From the NCBI RefSeq assembly GCF_001053095.1, contig NZ_CGBP01000004.1, positions 133,659 to 197,658 on the forward strand: DNA of 64,000 nt, written 5' to 3'. How positions within the stretch are numbered: position 1 is the first letter of the stretch; every line of letters starts with the position of its first letter. The notes beneath the pieces were generated by a model. The model saw nothing but the letters and a program-made list of their open reading frames with translations, did no database searches and had not been told where the DNA came from. Positions 36,663 to 46,436 of the stretch are shown piece by piece. This DNA is from Yersinia similis. Its GTDB lineage: Bacteria > Pseudomonadota > Gammaproteobacteria > Enterobacterales > Enterobacteriaceae. Made by a program: the position numbers and the translations under genes.

Positions 36663-38174
36663 TTATTTCTTTTCGCTTTCCTTGTTGGATGGAAGTTTAG
36701 AAACCAGCCGTAGAGAAACCGTCATACCTTCAAGTTGGTAGTGAGGACGTAAATAGAAGTGAGCGCGGTAAAAACCAGGATCATCCTCTACGTCTTCAAC
36801 TTGAACTTCAGCAGCGGCCAGTGGGCGTTTAGCTTTAGTGGCTTCTGTTGAAATGGAGGGGTCACCATCGACGTAGTTCATCACCCAGTCGTTAAGCCAA
36901 AGTTGCATATCATCCCGCGAGCGGAACGAACCGATTTTGTCGCGCACAATACATTTGAGGTAATGGGCGAAACGGCAGGTGGCAAAAATGTAAGGTAAAC
37001 GGGCCGATAATCTGGCGTTCGCCGTCGCATCGGGGTCATCATAGTTTGCCGGTGCATGCAAGGTGCACGATCCGATAAAGGCGGCGAAGTCTGAGTTTTT
37101 ACGGTAGACCAGCGGTAAAAATCCAGCATTGGATAACTCGTTCTCACGACGGTCCGAAATTGCCAATTCTGTCGGACAAGTGAGTTCATATCCGCCTTCG
37201 TCAGAAGGAAAAGCATAGGCCGGAAGTTCTTCCACGGAACCACCCGACTCAATACCGCGGATCCTTGAACACCAACCGTATTCATTGAAGGCACGGTTAA
37301 TATTGACGCCCATGGCATAGGCCGCATTCGCCCAAGTGAAATCCTCACTGGCATGAGGGCTAACCACTTCTTCAAAGGCAAAATCATCAATAGGATGATT
37401 TTTGGCACCATACGGCAGACGCGAAAGAAAACGTGGCAGAGTCAGTACCAGATAGCGGGAGTCATTACTCTCACGTAAACGTCTCCATGGCGCATATTCA
37501 GGTGTGGTAAAGATTTTGCCGATATCCCTAGGGTTACCCAGCTCCCTCCAGTTATTCATCTGCATGATGCTTGGGGAAGAAGAGGTAATGAAAGGACAGT
37601 GAGCGGCGGCGGCCACCTTGGCTAATTCAGTCAGCAGAGCCACACTCTGTGGGCTGTGATCGAACTCATAATCGCCGATCATGCAGCCAAAAGGTTCCCC
37701 ACCAAACTGCCCATATTCATGTTCATAGACCTGTTTAAATATCGGGCTTTGATCCCATGCAGAGCCACGATAGCGGCGAAGCGTTTTCCCTAGCTCATCT
37801 TGGCTAATATTAAGTACCCGTATTTTTAAGGTTTCATTAGCATCTGTATTATCAACAAGATAGCTAAGCCCTCGCCAAGCTGACTCCAGCTTTTGGAACT
37901 CTTTATGGTGCAGAATAAGGTTCATTTGCTCGGAAAGTTTTTCGTCAATTTCAGCGACTAAAGACTCAATGGTCAGTACCACATCACGATTGACTTTCAC
38001 CTGACCTTTATTGGCATACGCAGCAAGCGTACCTATAGCACGACGTACTGTGGCGGAAGCTTCGTCAGTTCGAGGGCGAAAAGAACGTTTTAAAATGTCA
38101 TCTAACTCGTTTTCAGCAAGATCGACGTTGATGTCTGGCGTGTCATTGAGTTGGGCTTTCTGCATGTTCTCCAC
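36663..38174 (-). CDS. tssC: TssC (VipB), contractile sheath large subunit
   Basis: Large sheath subunit that assembles with TssB around the Hcp tube. The 503-residue sequence contains the family core FQKLESAWRGLSYLV, GEPFGCMIGDYEF, FITSSSPSIM and LPYGAKNHPIDDFAFEE, and ends with a region (LRPHYQLEGMTVSLRLVSKLP) typical of TssC. The GTG start at 38174 overlaps the tssB stop and has GGAG 7 nt upstream; an ATG three codons in (38165) is the alternative. Confidence 0.95.
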   Translation of the reverse strand: MENMQKAQLNDTPDINVDLAENELDDILKRSFRPRTDEASATVRRAIGTLAAYANKGQVKVNRDVVLTIESLVAEIDEKLSEQMNLILHHKEFQKLESAWRGLSYLVDNTDANETLKIRVLNISQDELGKTLRRYRGSAWDQSPIFKQVYEHEYGQFGGEPFGCMIGDYEFDHSPQSVALLTELAKVAAAAHCPFITSSSPSIMQMNNWRELGNPRDIGKIFTTPEYAPWRRLRESNDSRYLVLTLPRFLSRLPYGAKNHPIDDFAFEEVVSPHASEDFTWANAAYAMGVNINRAFNEYGWCSRIRGIESGGSVEELPAYAFPSDEGGYELTCPTELAISDRRENELSNAGFLPLVYRKNSDFAAFIGSCTLHAPANYDDPDATANARLSARLPYIFATCRFAHYLKCIVRDKIGSFRSRDDMQLWLNDWVMNYVDGDPSISTEATKAKRPLAAAEVQVEDVEDDPGFYRAHFYLRPHYQLEGMTVSLRLVSKLPSNKESEKK

Positions 38175-38734
38175 TATTTTTCTCCGTCGTCATCTTCCAC
38201 TAAAGCATCATCATCCTGGCTGAGCTTCGAAATCGTTCCCTGTGCATCGGTCGCAAGATTTTGTAAAAAATCAGGTTGTTCAAGCAGTTGTTTAACCACC
38301 TCTTCCGCACTGGTTTTACCATCCATATAGGTGATCAATTCAGCCAGATGGGTACGTGCTTCAAGCAGTTTTTCCATTTGAGGAATACGCCGTGCTAACG
38401 ATCCGGGAGAAAAATCATCCATTGACTCAAAATCCAGTTCGATATCCAGGAGTTCGTTATCCTCACTCAAGGTGTTATCGACGTAGAATTTAAGGCGAGG
38501 CTTAATTGCTCTCATCCGGGCATCGAAATTGTCCTGATCAAAAGTAAGGAATTTACGATCTTCAACGGCGGGAAGAGGCTTTGCTCTGTGGCCAGAAAGA
38601 TCAGCCATCACGCCGGTAACAAAAGGCAACTCTACTTTCTTATTTGAACCATATATTTCGACGTCATATTCAATTTGCACTCTAGGTGCATTATTTCTAC
38701 CAATAAATTTTTGCGAGCTCGCATCTTTGGCCAT
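38174..38734 (-). CDS. tssB: TssB (VipA), contractile sheath small subunit
   Basis: Small sheath subunit. The 186-residue protein begins MAKDASSQKFIGRNNAPRVQ and continues with the conserved IEYDVEIYGSNKKVELPFVTGVMADLSG and DQDNFDARMRAIKPRL; it ends in an acidic tail (DDDALVEDDDGEK). It starts 10 nt after tssA and overlaps tssC, so subunits of the sheath should be made in step. Confidence 0.95.
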   Translation of the reverse strand: MAKDASSQKFIGRNNAPRVQIEYDVEIYGSNKKVELPFVTGVMADLSGHRAKPLPAVEDRKFLTFDQDNFDARMRAIKPRLKFYVDNTLSEDNELLDIELDFESMDDFSPGSLARRIPQMEKLLEARTHLAELITYMDGKTSAEEVVKQLLEQPDFLQNLATDAQGTISKLSQDDDALVEDDDGEK

Positions 38735-38744
38735 TTAAATACCC

Positions 38745-39731
38745 TCATCGAAACGGTAGGTTAGTTTTTCCGGTAAACTGTTTTAATGTAATTACAGCTT
38801 CAGGCAGAATTTCTTCAACAATGGAATAAAAATCCATACCTATCATCTCTTTGGTGCGGCGAATGAATATTGGAGCTGGATGACTAGGCTCATAATGTTG
38901 AAAGTACTCCAGAATACGGTCCAGCATCATAATGATCTCTTGCCGAGAGCGAATGCTCCTATCATTTGAATTAAAGGATTGAGTATCAAGAGGTTCATGA
39001 CTATCTATTTTTTGATAAACAGTTTCTGGATCGTCATGTGTTGGAGCATTCAATTGTGAAAGCTGAGAAATGTTATTTTTTAAGAAAATACGTAATTGTT
39101 CACAATGCAGTTGGTAACTCTCTGTGGATTGATTTGCATATGACTCAATTTGTTCCAACAACATATCTACTTTTGTCAATTGGTCTTTTAAATCTGGCAA
39201 TCCATTCTGTTGGAAATAATTATTGACAGTTAAAAGTAATGTCGAAGATGTAACAAAATATCGCTCCTGACCATTTGGCAATGCTTCCATCGTAATAAGA
39301 TCTTGTAAAATGTAAGGGTGCTCTTCTGTAAGGCGTGCAGTTTTAAACTCTGCAATACATTGTGCTGTAGATAACCAACCTAATGCGGCGGCATGCCCGC
39401 TATTTAACGGTGGTTCTTCCGACTGAGGATAGATAACAACATCAGTATCTTGGGTTTGTGCATTGATGCGCATAAAGCCATCATAGAGGGCCGATATTCC
39501 TTTTATATGAATATTAGCCCTTATAAACCAAAGCATTACACGTAAGTCAAAACATTGTTCTAGCAATTTATTGGCTTGTTCACTGATATGGTGCCAGTTT
39601 ATTTGGGGAGGTTCATGCGGGCGAGAAAGCGGGTCCGCAGACTCATCTAATTGAGAGAGGATGGACTCAATCTCGCCATAGGCCGGATCATATTCAACGC
39701 CAAATAATGCTTGAGGAAATATATCACTCAT
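38745..39731 (-). CDS. tssA: TssA, T6SS cap/assembly protein
   Basis: First gene of the secretion operon. The 328-residue protein has the ImpA N-terminal domain (FGVEYDPAYGEIESILSQL, LRVMLWFIRANIHIKGISALYDGF) and a C-terminal domain (RSRQEIIMMLDRILEYFQHY, then EPSHPAPIFIRRTKEMIGMD), as in short TssA proteins that prime tail assembly. Start at ATG 39731 (MSDIFPQALFG) is preferred; ATG 39743 or TTG 39758 would add a few residues, and ribosome sites are weak for all. Confidence 0.9.
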   Translation of the reverse strand: MSDIFPQALFGVEYDPAYGEIESILSQLDESADPLSRPHEPPQINWHHISEQANKLLEQCFDLRVMLWFIRANIHIKGISALYDGFMRINAQTQDTDVVIYPQSEEPPLNSGHAAALGWLSTAQCIAEFKTARLTEEHPYILQDLITMEALPNGQERYFVTSSTLLLTVNNYFQQNGLPDLKDQLTKVDMLLEQIESYANQSTESYQLHCEQLRIFLKNNISQLSQLNAPTHDDPETVYQKIDSHEPLDTQSFNSNDRSIRSRQEIIMMLDRILEYFQHYEPSHPAPIFIRRTKEMIGMDFYSIVEEILPEAVITLKQFTGKTNLPFR

Positions 39732-39885
39732 ATTATTGTCCATCCGTTTTAAAATCAAAAATAGCTTGCTATTCCTTGCTATTCGCTGGTTGAGGCTAAC
39801 CTTATGTAGGATTTAAAAGTCAAGTACATGATTTATAACCTCCCTGTTTGTATAATTTATAATCATCCTGATTAAGATACCTGTT

Positions 39886-39927
39886 ATAGGTTATAGCTAT
39901 TCTCTGTTGTCATAGGTTATAGCTATT
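39886..39927. promoter_or_regulatory. Direct repeat in the T6SS/regulator divergent region
   Basis: The 16-bp word ATAGGTTATAGCTATT occurs at 39886-39901 and again at 39912-39927, 26 bp apart, in the 356-bp region between tssA and the divergent gene at 40088. Two identical words at this spacing look like a pair of regulator sites. Nearby on the minus strand is TTGACT (39817-39822) as a possible -35, but no convincing -10. The rest of the region (39732-40087) is AT-rich with nothing else clear. Confidence 0.45.
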
Positions 39928-40087
39928 ATGTCTTTATTTTTTTCTTATTTAAGAAATAACCTAGGACAAAAAACAGTAGTAGGGATAAACTTATTCGCAG
40001 ATTTTTTCACCCTTCATACATTTATTAAATTTACATAACCATTAGCACGATGACGTGGATGAATAGCCAAAATAAGAGGACATAGAT

Positions 40088-40831
40088 ATGAGAAAGAAGC
40101 TATATAATGACTTCGCGTGGGAATGCCTGCGGCGAAATCCACAATATATCAGCGATTGGGAATTATTTATGAAAAATACTCTTACTAATAGAGGGGGCAT
40201 ACCAGATGATTCTGAATTAATCCAATCAGAGCTAGATTTGAATGCGGAAAAAAAATGGGGAGTGATGAAATATATTGACCCTTATAACTCTGACCCAACA
40301 AATGTTTTTTGGTCACTAAAATTAAGTAACCGTTCAGTCAGAGTTAAACTCAGTAATACTGGAAACGTCAAAGGGGGATATACATGGGGAGATATGTCCA
40401 ACCTACCGGGAGTAAAACATCAACGTCTTCTAATGCATGACAATACACTGTGCGTAAAAATATTTAGTCAGAATGGGTACTTTCAGCTTTTTATCGAGAG
40501 TGCAGATGCATTAAAAGATGATTCAAACCTCTATATCTATATCCCTTTGAACCTTGAATCTGATGTTTTCGCTAAAAATATTGAGTTATTACAGAGTATT
40601 GTCAATCACAAGATAGAGGTGGAATGCAAAGAGGAGCAATACTTAGGTCTTTTGAAGACCATCGATGACAGAAAACAAGGTTTCTCACACCGGGATATCG
40701 CTTCAGATATTTTTGGTAAGGAACTGGTAAAAAATGAATGGTCTGCTGACAGTTGGGTCAGAGCAAAAATCCGCTATCGTATAAAGAAGGCGAATGCACT
40801 TATTAATTACGGCTACCTGAACTTCCTCTAG
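40088..40831 (+). CDS. Putative regulator with DUF6499-like N-terminus and DUF2285-like C-terminus
   Basis: A 247-residue protein transcribed away from tssA. The N-terminus has FAWECLRRNPQYISDWELF, the pattern of the short 'transcriptional regulator-like' (DUF6499) domain. The C-terminus (about 195-243) has GFSHRDIASDIFGK, SWVRAKIRYRIKKANALINYG, matching the DUF2285 pattern, which resembles a DNA-binding helix-turn-helix. AGAGGA lies 7 nt before the ATG. The divergent position and shared promoter region suggest that it controls the secretion operon; this is inference. The gene is AT-rich, unlike the backbone. Confidence 0.65.
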   Translation: MRKKLYNDFAWECLRRNPQYISDWELFMKNTLTNRGGIPDDSELIQSELDLNAEKKWGVMKYIDPYNSDPTNVFWSLKLSNRSVRVKLSNTGNVKGGYTWGDMSNLPGVKHQRLLMHDNTLCVKIFSQNGYFQLFIESADALKDDSNLYIYIPLNLESDVFAKNIELLQSIVNHKIEVECKEEQYLGLLKTIDDRKQGFSHRDIASDIFGKELVKNEWSADSWVRAKIRYRIKKANALINYGYLNFL

Positions 40832-41888
40832 TGTCCTATCTGGCATGCAAAAGGATCTAAAATCTCTGGATATTAAGAGGTATTATCACTGGATATAATT
40901 AGTCATTTCAATAGTATAATCTCCCAATACCTCGCTTTTGGTCATACACGTATCTGACAAATAGTGTCCATTATTGTTATGGACACTATTATCCCAAATA
41001 TATACATTCAGCGTCAGCTTAATCTCACCTCTCTGCCAACGTTAAAACTTATCGGATTAAGCTCCCTGGTGCTATCCACTCTCCAAGGCCACATAGTAAT
41101 AAATAAAAATGGCCCACAGTCTCTCAGCGCCCGAACTGCGCGGCTATCCTCAGAGTGAATGCTTTTATCATCTTTATAAAAAGAAGGTAAAAATTCATTA
41201 TTCGACTCGATAAATTATCCCCAGACTTTGACTACATTTTTGTTTGACCTAATTAAGTTAAAATTGGTATGACATATTATACACTGCGCTATAAATAAAG
41301 AAGTATATTAAATGGAACATTACATTTATTCCGCCTATAATCTGGAATGACATTTATTTTAATTAATAATTTAAAGAGTTGAATGACAGCATTGTGCACT
41401 TTGGAATAACAACTTAGGCTACATATCATTTTTAATTCAATTATGGTCACTTATTAATAAGGTTTAACTAAGTTAATATTCAACAAGAAATACATGGCAA
41501 ACTCGACTACCTAAAGACAAATAAAAAGAGGAATATGTTGCAGTATACATTTTATTTTCTTGTGGCTTGAACGTATTACTCTACTGTCTCCCTTAGTTTA
41601 ATCAGGCTATTTTATTTACAGTTTCTCTAATCAATAATAGCATCTAAAATAAATAATCGTCACTGGCGACAATGCTATTCTGCACAGGTTATCGACGATA
41701 TTACTCTTTTGTTATCACTTGAATTAATCAGAAATATAAATGTAACATGCTGATTTTAACTCATTTTAAAACCTACATTTTAACCTATAAAAAATTTTAT
41801 TATTTAATGATATACTCTCGAACAAGAGTAACCGCTCAAACTTTATTGACTCGTTAAAAGTCTAAATAAGTAAATTAATTTAATGCGT
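40832..41888. other. 1-kb AT-rich region without genes
   Basis: No coding region is supported. Short frames such as 40964-41158 (+) lack ribosome sites and resemble nothing known. One perfect inverted repeat (40960-40990) is present. The remainder is AT-rich with scattered promoter-like hexamers, and may be decayed DNA or hold a small RNA I cannot define. Confidence 0.45.
40960..40990. repeat. Perfect 12-bp inverted repeat
   Basis: AATAGTGTCCAT (40960-40971), loop TATTGTT, ATGGACACTATT (40979-40990). No T-run follows on either strand, so it is not a typical terminator. It could be an operator or the residue of a mobile-element end. Confidence 0.7.
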
Positions 41889-42013
41889 TATACCCAAAAT
41901 AATTCGAGTGGCAGGAAGGCGAACAGAGGGAGTTCCCAGGGGCTTACATCAGTAAGTGACTGGGCTGAACGAAGGCAGCCAACGCACATGCAACTTGAAG
42001 TATGACGGGTATA
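41889..42013 (+). repeat. ERIC element 1 (upstream of rluA)
   Basis: Full-length unit of about 125 bp from TATACCCAAAATAATTCGAG to TTGAAGTATGACGGGTATA, with the conserved core CTTACATCAGTAAGTGACTGGG and CAGCCAACGCACATGCA. It lies 23 nt before the rluA start, so it forms part of the rluA leader. Confidence 0.93.
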
Positions 42014-42036
42014 TAAGCATGTAAAAATGGGTATAT

Positions 42037-42657
42037 ATGATCGTTTTGTATCAAGATAAGCACATCATGGTAGTCAATAAACCCAGTGGGTTGCTTTCCG
42101 TGCCGGGTCGCGCACCAGAGAATAAAGACAGCGTCATGATGCGTGTTCAGAGTGATTTCCCCACCGCAGAGTCTGTACATCGGCTAGATATGGCGACCAG
42201 TGGTGTGATAGTGGTTGCATTAACCAAAGCCGCTGAGCGTGAGCTTAAGCGCCAGTTTCGTGAGCGTGAACCCAAGAAGACCTATATTGCACGGGTTTGG
42301 GGCCATTTAGCTCAAGATGAAGGGCTGATTGATTTACCCTTAATTTGTGACTGGCCGAATCGGCCAAAACAGAAAGTCTGCTATGAAACCGGTAAGTCTG
42401 CGCAAACAGAATACCAAGTGATCTCACGTGATGACGACGGCAGCACCAGAGTGAAGCTATCACCCATTACAGGGCGTTCGCATCAATTACGGGTCCATAT
42501 GTTAGCCATGGGGCACCCTATCCTCGGTGATGGTTTCTATGCCCATCCAGAAGCTAAAGCGATGGCACCGCGGTTGCAGCTACATGCACAGCAGTTATGT
42601 ATTACCCATCCAGAGTTTGGGACGCCAATGCATTTCCACTGTGAAGCGGAGTTTTGA
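42037..42657 (+). CDS. rluA: RluA, dual-specificity rRNA/tRNA pseudouridine synthase
   Basis: Makes pseudouridine at 23S rRNA position 746 and at position 32 of several tRNAs. The 206-residue protein has the catalytic Asp in ESVHRLDMATSG, plus GLLSVPGR, REPKKTYIARVWG and PITGRSHQLRVHM. It is shorter at the N-terminus than the E. coli protein, which has about 13 more residues before VILYQDDHIMVVNKPSG. An in-frame stop (42022-42024) lies just upstream, and the ERIC element ends 23 nt before the ATG. The missing residues are outside the catalytic domain, so activity is likely kept. Confidence 0.94.
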   Translation: MIVLYQDKHIMVVNKPSGLLSVPGRAPENKDSVMMRVQSDFPTAESVHRLDMATSGVIVVALTKAAERELKRQFREREPKKTYIARVWGHLAQDEGLIDLPLICDWPNRPKQKVCYETGKSAQTEYQVISRDDDGSTRVKLSPITGRSHQLRVHMLAMGHPILGDGFYAHPEAKAMAPRLQLHAQQLCITHPEFGTPMHFHCEAEF

Positions 42658-42795
42658 TATTGTCGTGCCGCGAGAGATATAGCAGTGCAGCAAAAGGCAT
42701 CGCAGGGCACAGGAAATGAGCACCAAATGTAGAGCTTAGGTTTTATCCTCACCCTATCAGCGCCCTACCGCATCAGCGACGCTAAGAACAGATCA

Positions 42796-42836
42796 GGTTT
42801 CAGTTGTCAGAACACAATGCTCCAGCAACTGAAACC
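42796..42836. repeat. 11-bp inverted repeat between rluA and djlA
   Basis: GGTTTCAGTTG (42796-42806) pairs perfectly with CAACTGAAACC (42826-42836) across 19 nt, and GATC occurs just outside both arms. It lies 9 nt before ERIC element 2 in the convergent rluA/djlA gap. No T-run, so its use as terminator is doubtful. Confidence 0.6.
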
Positions 42837-42844
42837 GATCACTA

Positions 42845-42971
42845 TATACCCGTCATATTTCAAACTGCCTGTGTATTGGCTGCTTTCGTTCACCCTAGTC
42901 ACTTACTGATGTAAGAGCCTGGGGACTTACTCCGTTGCCGCCTTCCTGCAACTCGAATTATTTTGGGTATA
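42845..42971 (-). repeat. ERIC element 2 (downstream of rluA, inverted)
   Basis: Complete 127-bp unit in the opposite orientation to ERIC 1, from TATACCCGTCATATTTCAA to TCGAATTATTTTGGGTATA, with the central CACTTACTGATGTAAG. It lies between the ends of rluA and djlA. The two inverted units bracket rluA. Confidence 0.92.
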
Positions 42972-43017
42972 TTGTCTTAATCACCGATGAAAATTATCTT
43001 AATTACCGATAAAAAAG

Positions 43018-43842
43018 TCACTTAAACCCTTTCTCGCGTTTGATCAAATCATACGCAGCCTGAATTTCCTGCGCTTTTTGCTTCGCCATTTCCATCATCT
43101 CTGGGGGTAACCCCTTGGCAACCAGCTTATCCGGGTGATGTTCCCCCATAAGCTTACGGTAAGCACGCTTGATGGCCACACTGTCATCACTGCTATTTAC
43201 CCCCAAAACTTTACATGCATCTTCCAGAGTCGGGCCTTGGGCCGCTCGCTGGTAACCACCTTGGGAGTACTGACCTTGTCCCCCCCCATGACCACCAAAT
43301 TGACGCCCTCCATCGAACATGCTCAGGAATTGATCGAATTGACCACGGGAGATCCCCAACTCTTCAGCAATCACATACAGCACCTGACGCTCATTTGGAT
43401 GCAAAGAGCCATCGGCAAATGCGGCCTGTAATTGAATTTCCAGAAATATCCGAATTAAGTCAAAGCGACCAAAGCAAACACGGCGAAATTCCTGCAACGT
43501 CTTTCGCAACGGAAAGTGACTTTCTTTCCCTTCACGAAACGCTTGCTGTGCCGCTGTTCTGGCTGCGCCATGTAATTGCATCCTATCCATTAATTGGCTA
43601 GCGAGCTGGATATCAACCTCCGTAACACGCCCTTTAGCCTTGGTTAAATGCCCCATGACTTGAAAAGTGGTACGGAAAAAAAGTAATTGCCGTGTCTGTT
43701 GATCAGCAAAAAAACCGCGGCGTTTTGCGCCAAGCGCCCTGTCTACCATATGGCCAACAAGCAGCCCCAATAGCGCTCCAATAAAGCCAGGAGCATACAT
43801 TACGCCCAATACCAGACCGAGCAGTTTTCCCCAATACCGCAT
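43018..43842 (-). CDS. djlA: DjlA, membrane-anchored DnaJ-like co-chaperone
   Basis: DnaK co-chaperone that in E. coli is linked to envelope stress and capsule induction. The 274-residue protein has one N-terminal transmembrane segment with a glycine-zipper look ([24 protein letters not shown]), a TerB-like middle domain (about 55-180), a Gly/Gln-rich linker ([14 protein letters not shown]) and a C-terminal J domain with the essential HPD (MGEHHPDK). It is convergent with rluA, as in E. coli. Confidence 0.94.
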   Translation of the reverse strand: MRYWGKLLGLVLGVMYAPGFIGALLGLLVGHMVDRALGAKRRGFFADQQTRQLLFFRTTFQVMGHLTKAKGRVTEVDIQLASQLMDRMQLHGAARTAAQQAFREGKESHFPLRKTLQEFRRVCFGRFDLIRIFLEIQLQAAFADGSLHPNERQVLYVIAEELGISRGQFDQFLSMFDGGRQFGGHGGGQGQYSQGGYQRAAQGPTLEDACKVLGVNSSDDSVAIKRAYRKLMGEHHPDKLVAKGLPPEMMEMAKQKAQEIQAAYDLIKREKGFK

Positions 43843-44026
43843 ATACTCCTCAATTCACCATGCCGTCAGCCAAAATTTGCATTATCATACTCGGCAATTA
43901 GCTCAGCGCCTAACGGCGAGACGAGTAAACGGTCAGATTTAACACTAGCGCAACTGTGATGAGTGATATAGTCTCAAACCGTTTGCCGGCATGATGCCCC
44001 CCGATGACGGAACACCAAAACCGCGT

Positions 44027-46369
44027 ATGAAAAAAAGATTCCCAACACTGCTGGCCACATTGATTTGGACGGCACTATATAGTCAACACACACTGGCAGA
44101 CCTTGCGGAGCAATGTATGCTCGGTGTACCAACATATGATCAACCACTGGTCACAGGTGATCCGAATCAACTGCCGGTCCGTATTAATGCGGATAAAACC
44201 GAAGCGAATTATCCGGATAACGCCCTGTTTACTGGCAATGTTATTGTTCAGCAAGGCAATAGCACCCTAACGGCGAACCAGGTGGAACTGACACAGGTAC
44301 AGAAACCCGGTGAAGTCATTCCCCTTCGTACCGTTACCGCCACCGGCGATGTAAACTATGACGATCCGCAAATCAAACTGAAAGGACCAAAAGGCTGGTC
44401 AAATCTGAACACCAAAGATACTGATATGGACAAAGGTAAATATCAGATGGTGGGCCGTCAGGGCCGTGGTGATGCAGATTTGATGAAATTGCGCGATCAG
44501 AGCCGCTACACCATTTTGGAAAACGGCACATTTACCTCTTGCCTACCCGGAGATAACAGTTGGAGCGTGGTTGGCTCAGAGGTCATTCATGACCGCGAAG
44601 AACAAGTGGTTGAAGTCTGGAATGCTCGTTTTAAAATTGGCAAAGTCCCGGTGTTTTACAGCCCTTATATGCAATTGCCAGTAGGTGATAAACGCCGTTC
44701 GGGTTTCTTGATCCCAAATGCTAAATTCACCAGTAACAATGGTTTTGAGTTTTCACTCCCTTATTACTGGAATATTGCCCCCAACTTTGATGCCACCATT
44801 ACGCCACACTATATGGAAAGGCGCGGGTTGCAATGGCAAAACGAGTTCCGCTATTTGCTGGCACCGGGTTCAGGCACCATGGCATTAGACTGGTTGCCCA
44901 ATGACCGTATCTATACAGGGCCTGACGGCACAGATAAAAATGCCACCCGCTGGTTATACTACTGGGGCCATTCTGGTGTGATGGATCAAGTTTGGCGCTT
45001 CAACATCAACTATACCCGAGTCAGCGACCCCGCTTACTTTACTGATTTAACCTCTCAGTACGGTTCGACAACCGATGGCTACGCGACACAAATATTCACT
45101 GCCGGCTATGCCAATGAAAACTGGAATGCGACTCTGTCTTCCAAGCAGTTCCAGGTATTTACTGCTGCAGGTAACAGCAATGCCTACCGTGCCCAGCCAC
45201 AGTTGGACATGAACTACTATAAAAACGATGTTGGTCCATTTGATATGCATGTCTATGGTCAGGCGGCCAAATTCACTAGTGTCAATCCGAATAACCCGGA
45301 AGCCAGCCGTTTCCATATTGAACCTACGGTTAACCTACCCTTATCTAATAGCTGGGGAAGCATAAATACAGAAACCAAGCTGTTGGCCACCCATTATCAA
45401 CAGGATATTCCGGCCAGTTTTGCTGACAATGCTAGCAACCCCAAACTGAAAGACTCAGTAACCCGAGTCCTACCACAGTTTAAAATGGATGGTAAGGTGG
45501 TATTCGATAGGTCAATGGACTGGGCGACGGGTTTTACCCAAACATTGGAGCCTCGCGCACAATATCTCTACGTCCCTTACCGGAACCAAGATGATATCTA
45601 TATATATGACACCACGTTGATGCAGTCGGACTACTCTGGCCTGTTCCGTGATCGTACCTATAGTGGCTTGGACCGTATTGCATCGGCTAATCAGGTATCT
45701 ACCGGTTTAACCTCTCGCATATATGATGATGCACGGGTTGAACGTTTTAATGTCTCTGTAGGTCAAATCTATTACTTTAGTCGATCACGCACAGGTAATA
45801 CCGAAGCCATCGATGACAGTAACGATACAGGGAGCCTAGTTTGGGCTGGTGATACTTTTTGGCGGATCAACGATCAACTGGGCCTGAAGGGCGGCGCACA
45901 GTATGATACGCGGCTGGGGAGTTTGACCTTAGGTAACGCTATAATGGAATATAGAAAAGACGCTGATCGTATGATTCAATTGAATTACCGCTACGCGAGC
46001 CCAAAATATATTCAGGCTGCTGTCCCTAAAGTATACAACCCTGACTACCAGCAAGGCATCTCTCAGGTAGGTACCACTGCCAGTTGGCCAATAGCTGACC
46101 GTTGGGCGATCGTCGGGGCGTATTATTACGATACCAAAGCCAAACAGCCTGCCAGTCAGTTAGTTGGCCTACAATACAACACCTGTTGCTGGGCGGTAAA
46201 CCTTGGCTACGAACGCAAAATAACTGGCTGGAATGCACAAGCCCAAACCAGTAAGTACGACAACAAAATAGGCTTTAACATCGAATTACGTGGTTTGAGC
46301 GGCGGCCATAGCCTTGGTACGGCTCAAATGCTGAACTCGGGTATTCTGCCTTATCAAAGTGCATTCTGA
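44027..46369 (+). CDS. lptD: LptD, LPS-assembly outer-membrane protein
   Basis: Beta-barrel that, with LptE, inserts lipopolysaccharide into the outer leaflet. The 780-residue precursor has a signal peptide ([20 protein letters not shown], cut near LADL), a periplasmic OstA/jellyroll domain and a barrel. The four disulfide cysteines are visible: C in AEQCMLGV, C in FTSCLPGD and the CC pair in NTCCWAV. I chose ATG 44027 because it matches the E. coli start; the open frame begins 12 codons earlier. It is followed by surA, whose product helps fold LptD. Confidence 0.96.
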   Translation: MKKRFPTLLATLIWTALYSQHTLADLAEQCMLGVPTYDQPLVTGDPNQLPVRINADKTEANYPDNALFTGNVIVQQGNSTLTANQVELTQVQKPGEVIPLRTVTATGDVNYDDPQIKLKGPKGWSNLNTKDTDMDKGKYQMVGRQGRGDADLMKLRDQSRYTILENGTFTSCLPGDNSWSVVGSEVIHDREEQVVEVWNARFKIGKVPVFYSPYMQLPVGDKRRSGFLIPNAKFTSNNGFEFSLPYYWNIAPNFDATITPHYMERRGLQWQNEFRYLLAPGSGTMALDWLPNDRIYTGPDGTDKNATRWLYYWGHSGVMDQVWRFNINYTRVSDPAYFTDLTSQYGSTTDGYATQIFTAGYANENWNATLSSKQFQVFTAAGNSNAYRAQPQLDMNYYKNDVGPFDMHVYGQAAKFTSVNPNNPEASRFHIEPTVNLPLSNSWGSINTETKLLATHYQQDIPASFADNASNPKLKDSVTRVLPQFKMDGKVVFDRSMDWATGFTQTLEPRAQYLYVPYRNQDDIYIYDTTLMQSDYSGLFRDRTYSGLDRIASANQVSTGLTSRIYDDARVERFNVSVGQIYYFSRSRTGNTEAIDDSNDTGSLVWAGDTFWRINDQLGLKGGAQYDTRLGSLTLGNAIMEYRKDADRMIQLNYRYASPKYIQAAVPKVYNPDYQQGISQVGTTASWPIADRWAIVGAYYYDTKAKQPASQLVGLQYNTCCWAVNLGYERKITGWNAQAQTSKYDNKIGFNIELRGLSGGHSLGTAQMLNSGILPYQSAF

Positions 46370-46436
46370 TACTGTTTAACACACTGAATACAGTGAATTT
46401 TAACCCGCGATAGCGGATTACATAAATGGAAAAGGT

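Noticed and set aside
40964-41158. 64-codon open frame downstream of the DUF2285-type gene
   Set aside because: No ribosome-binding site, no recognisable motif, and it begins inside a perfect inverted repeat.
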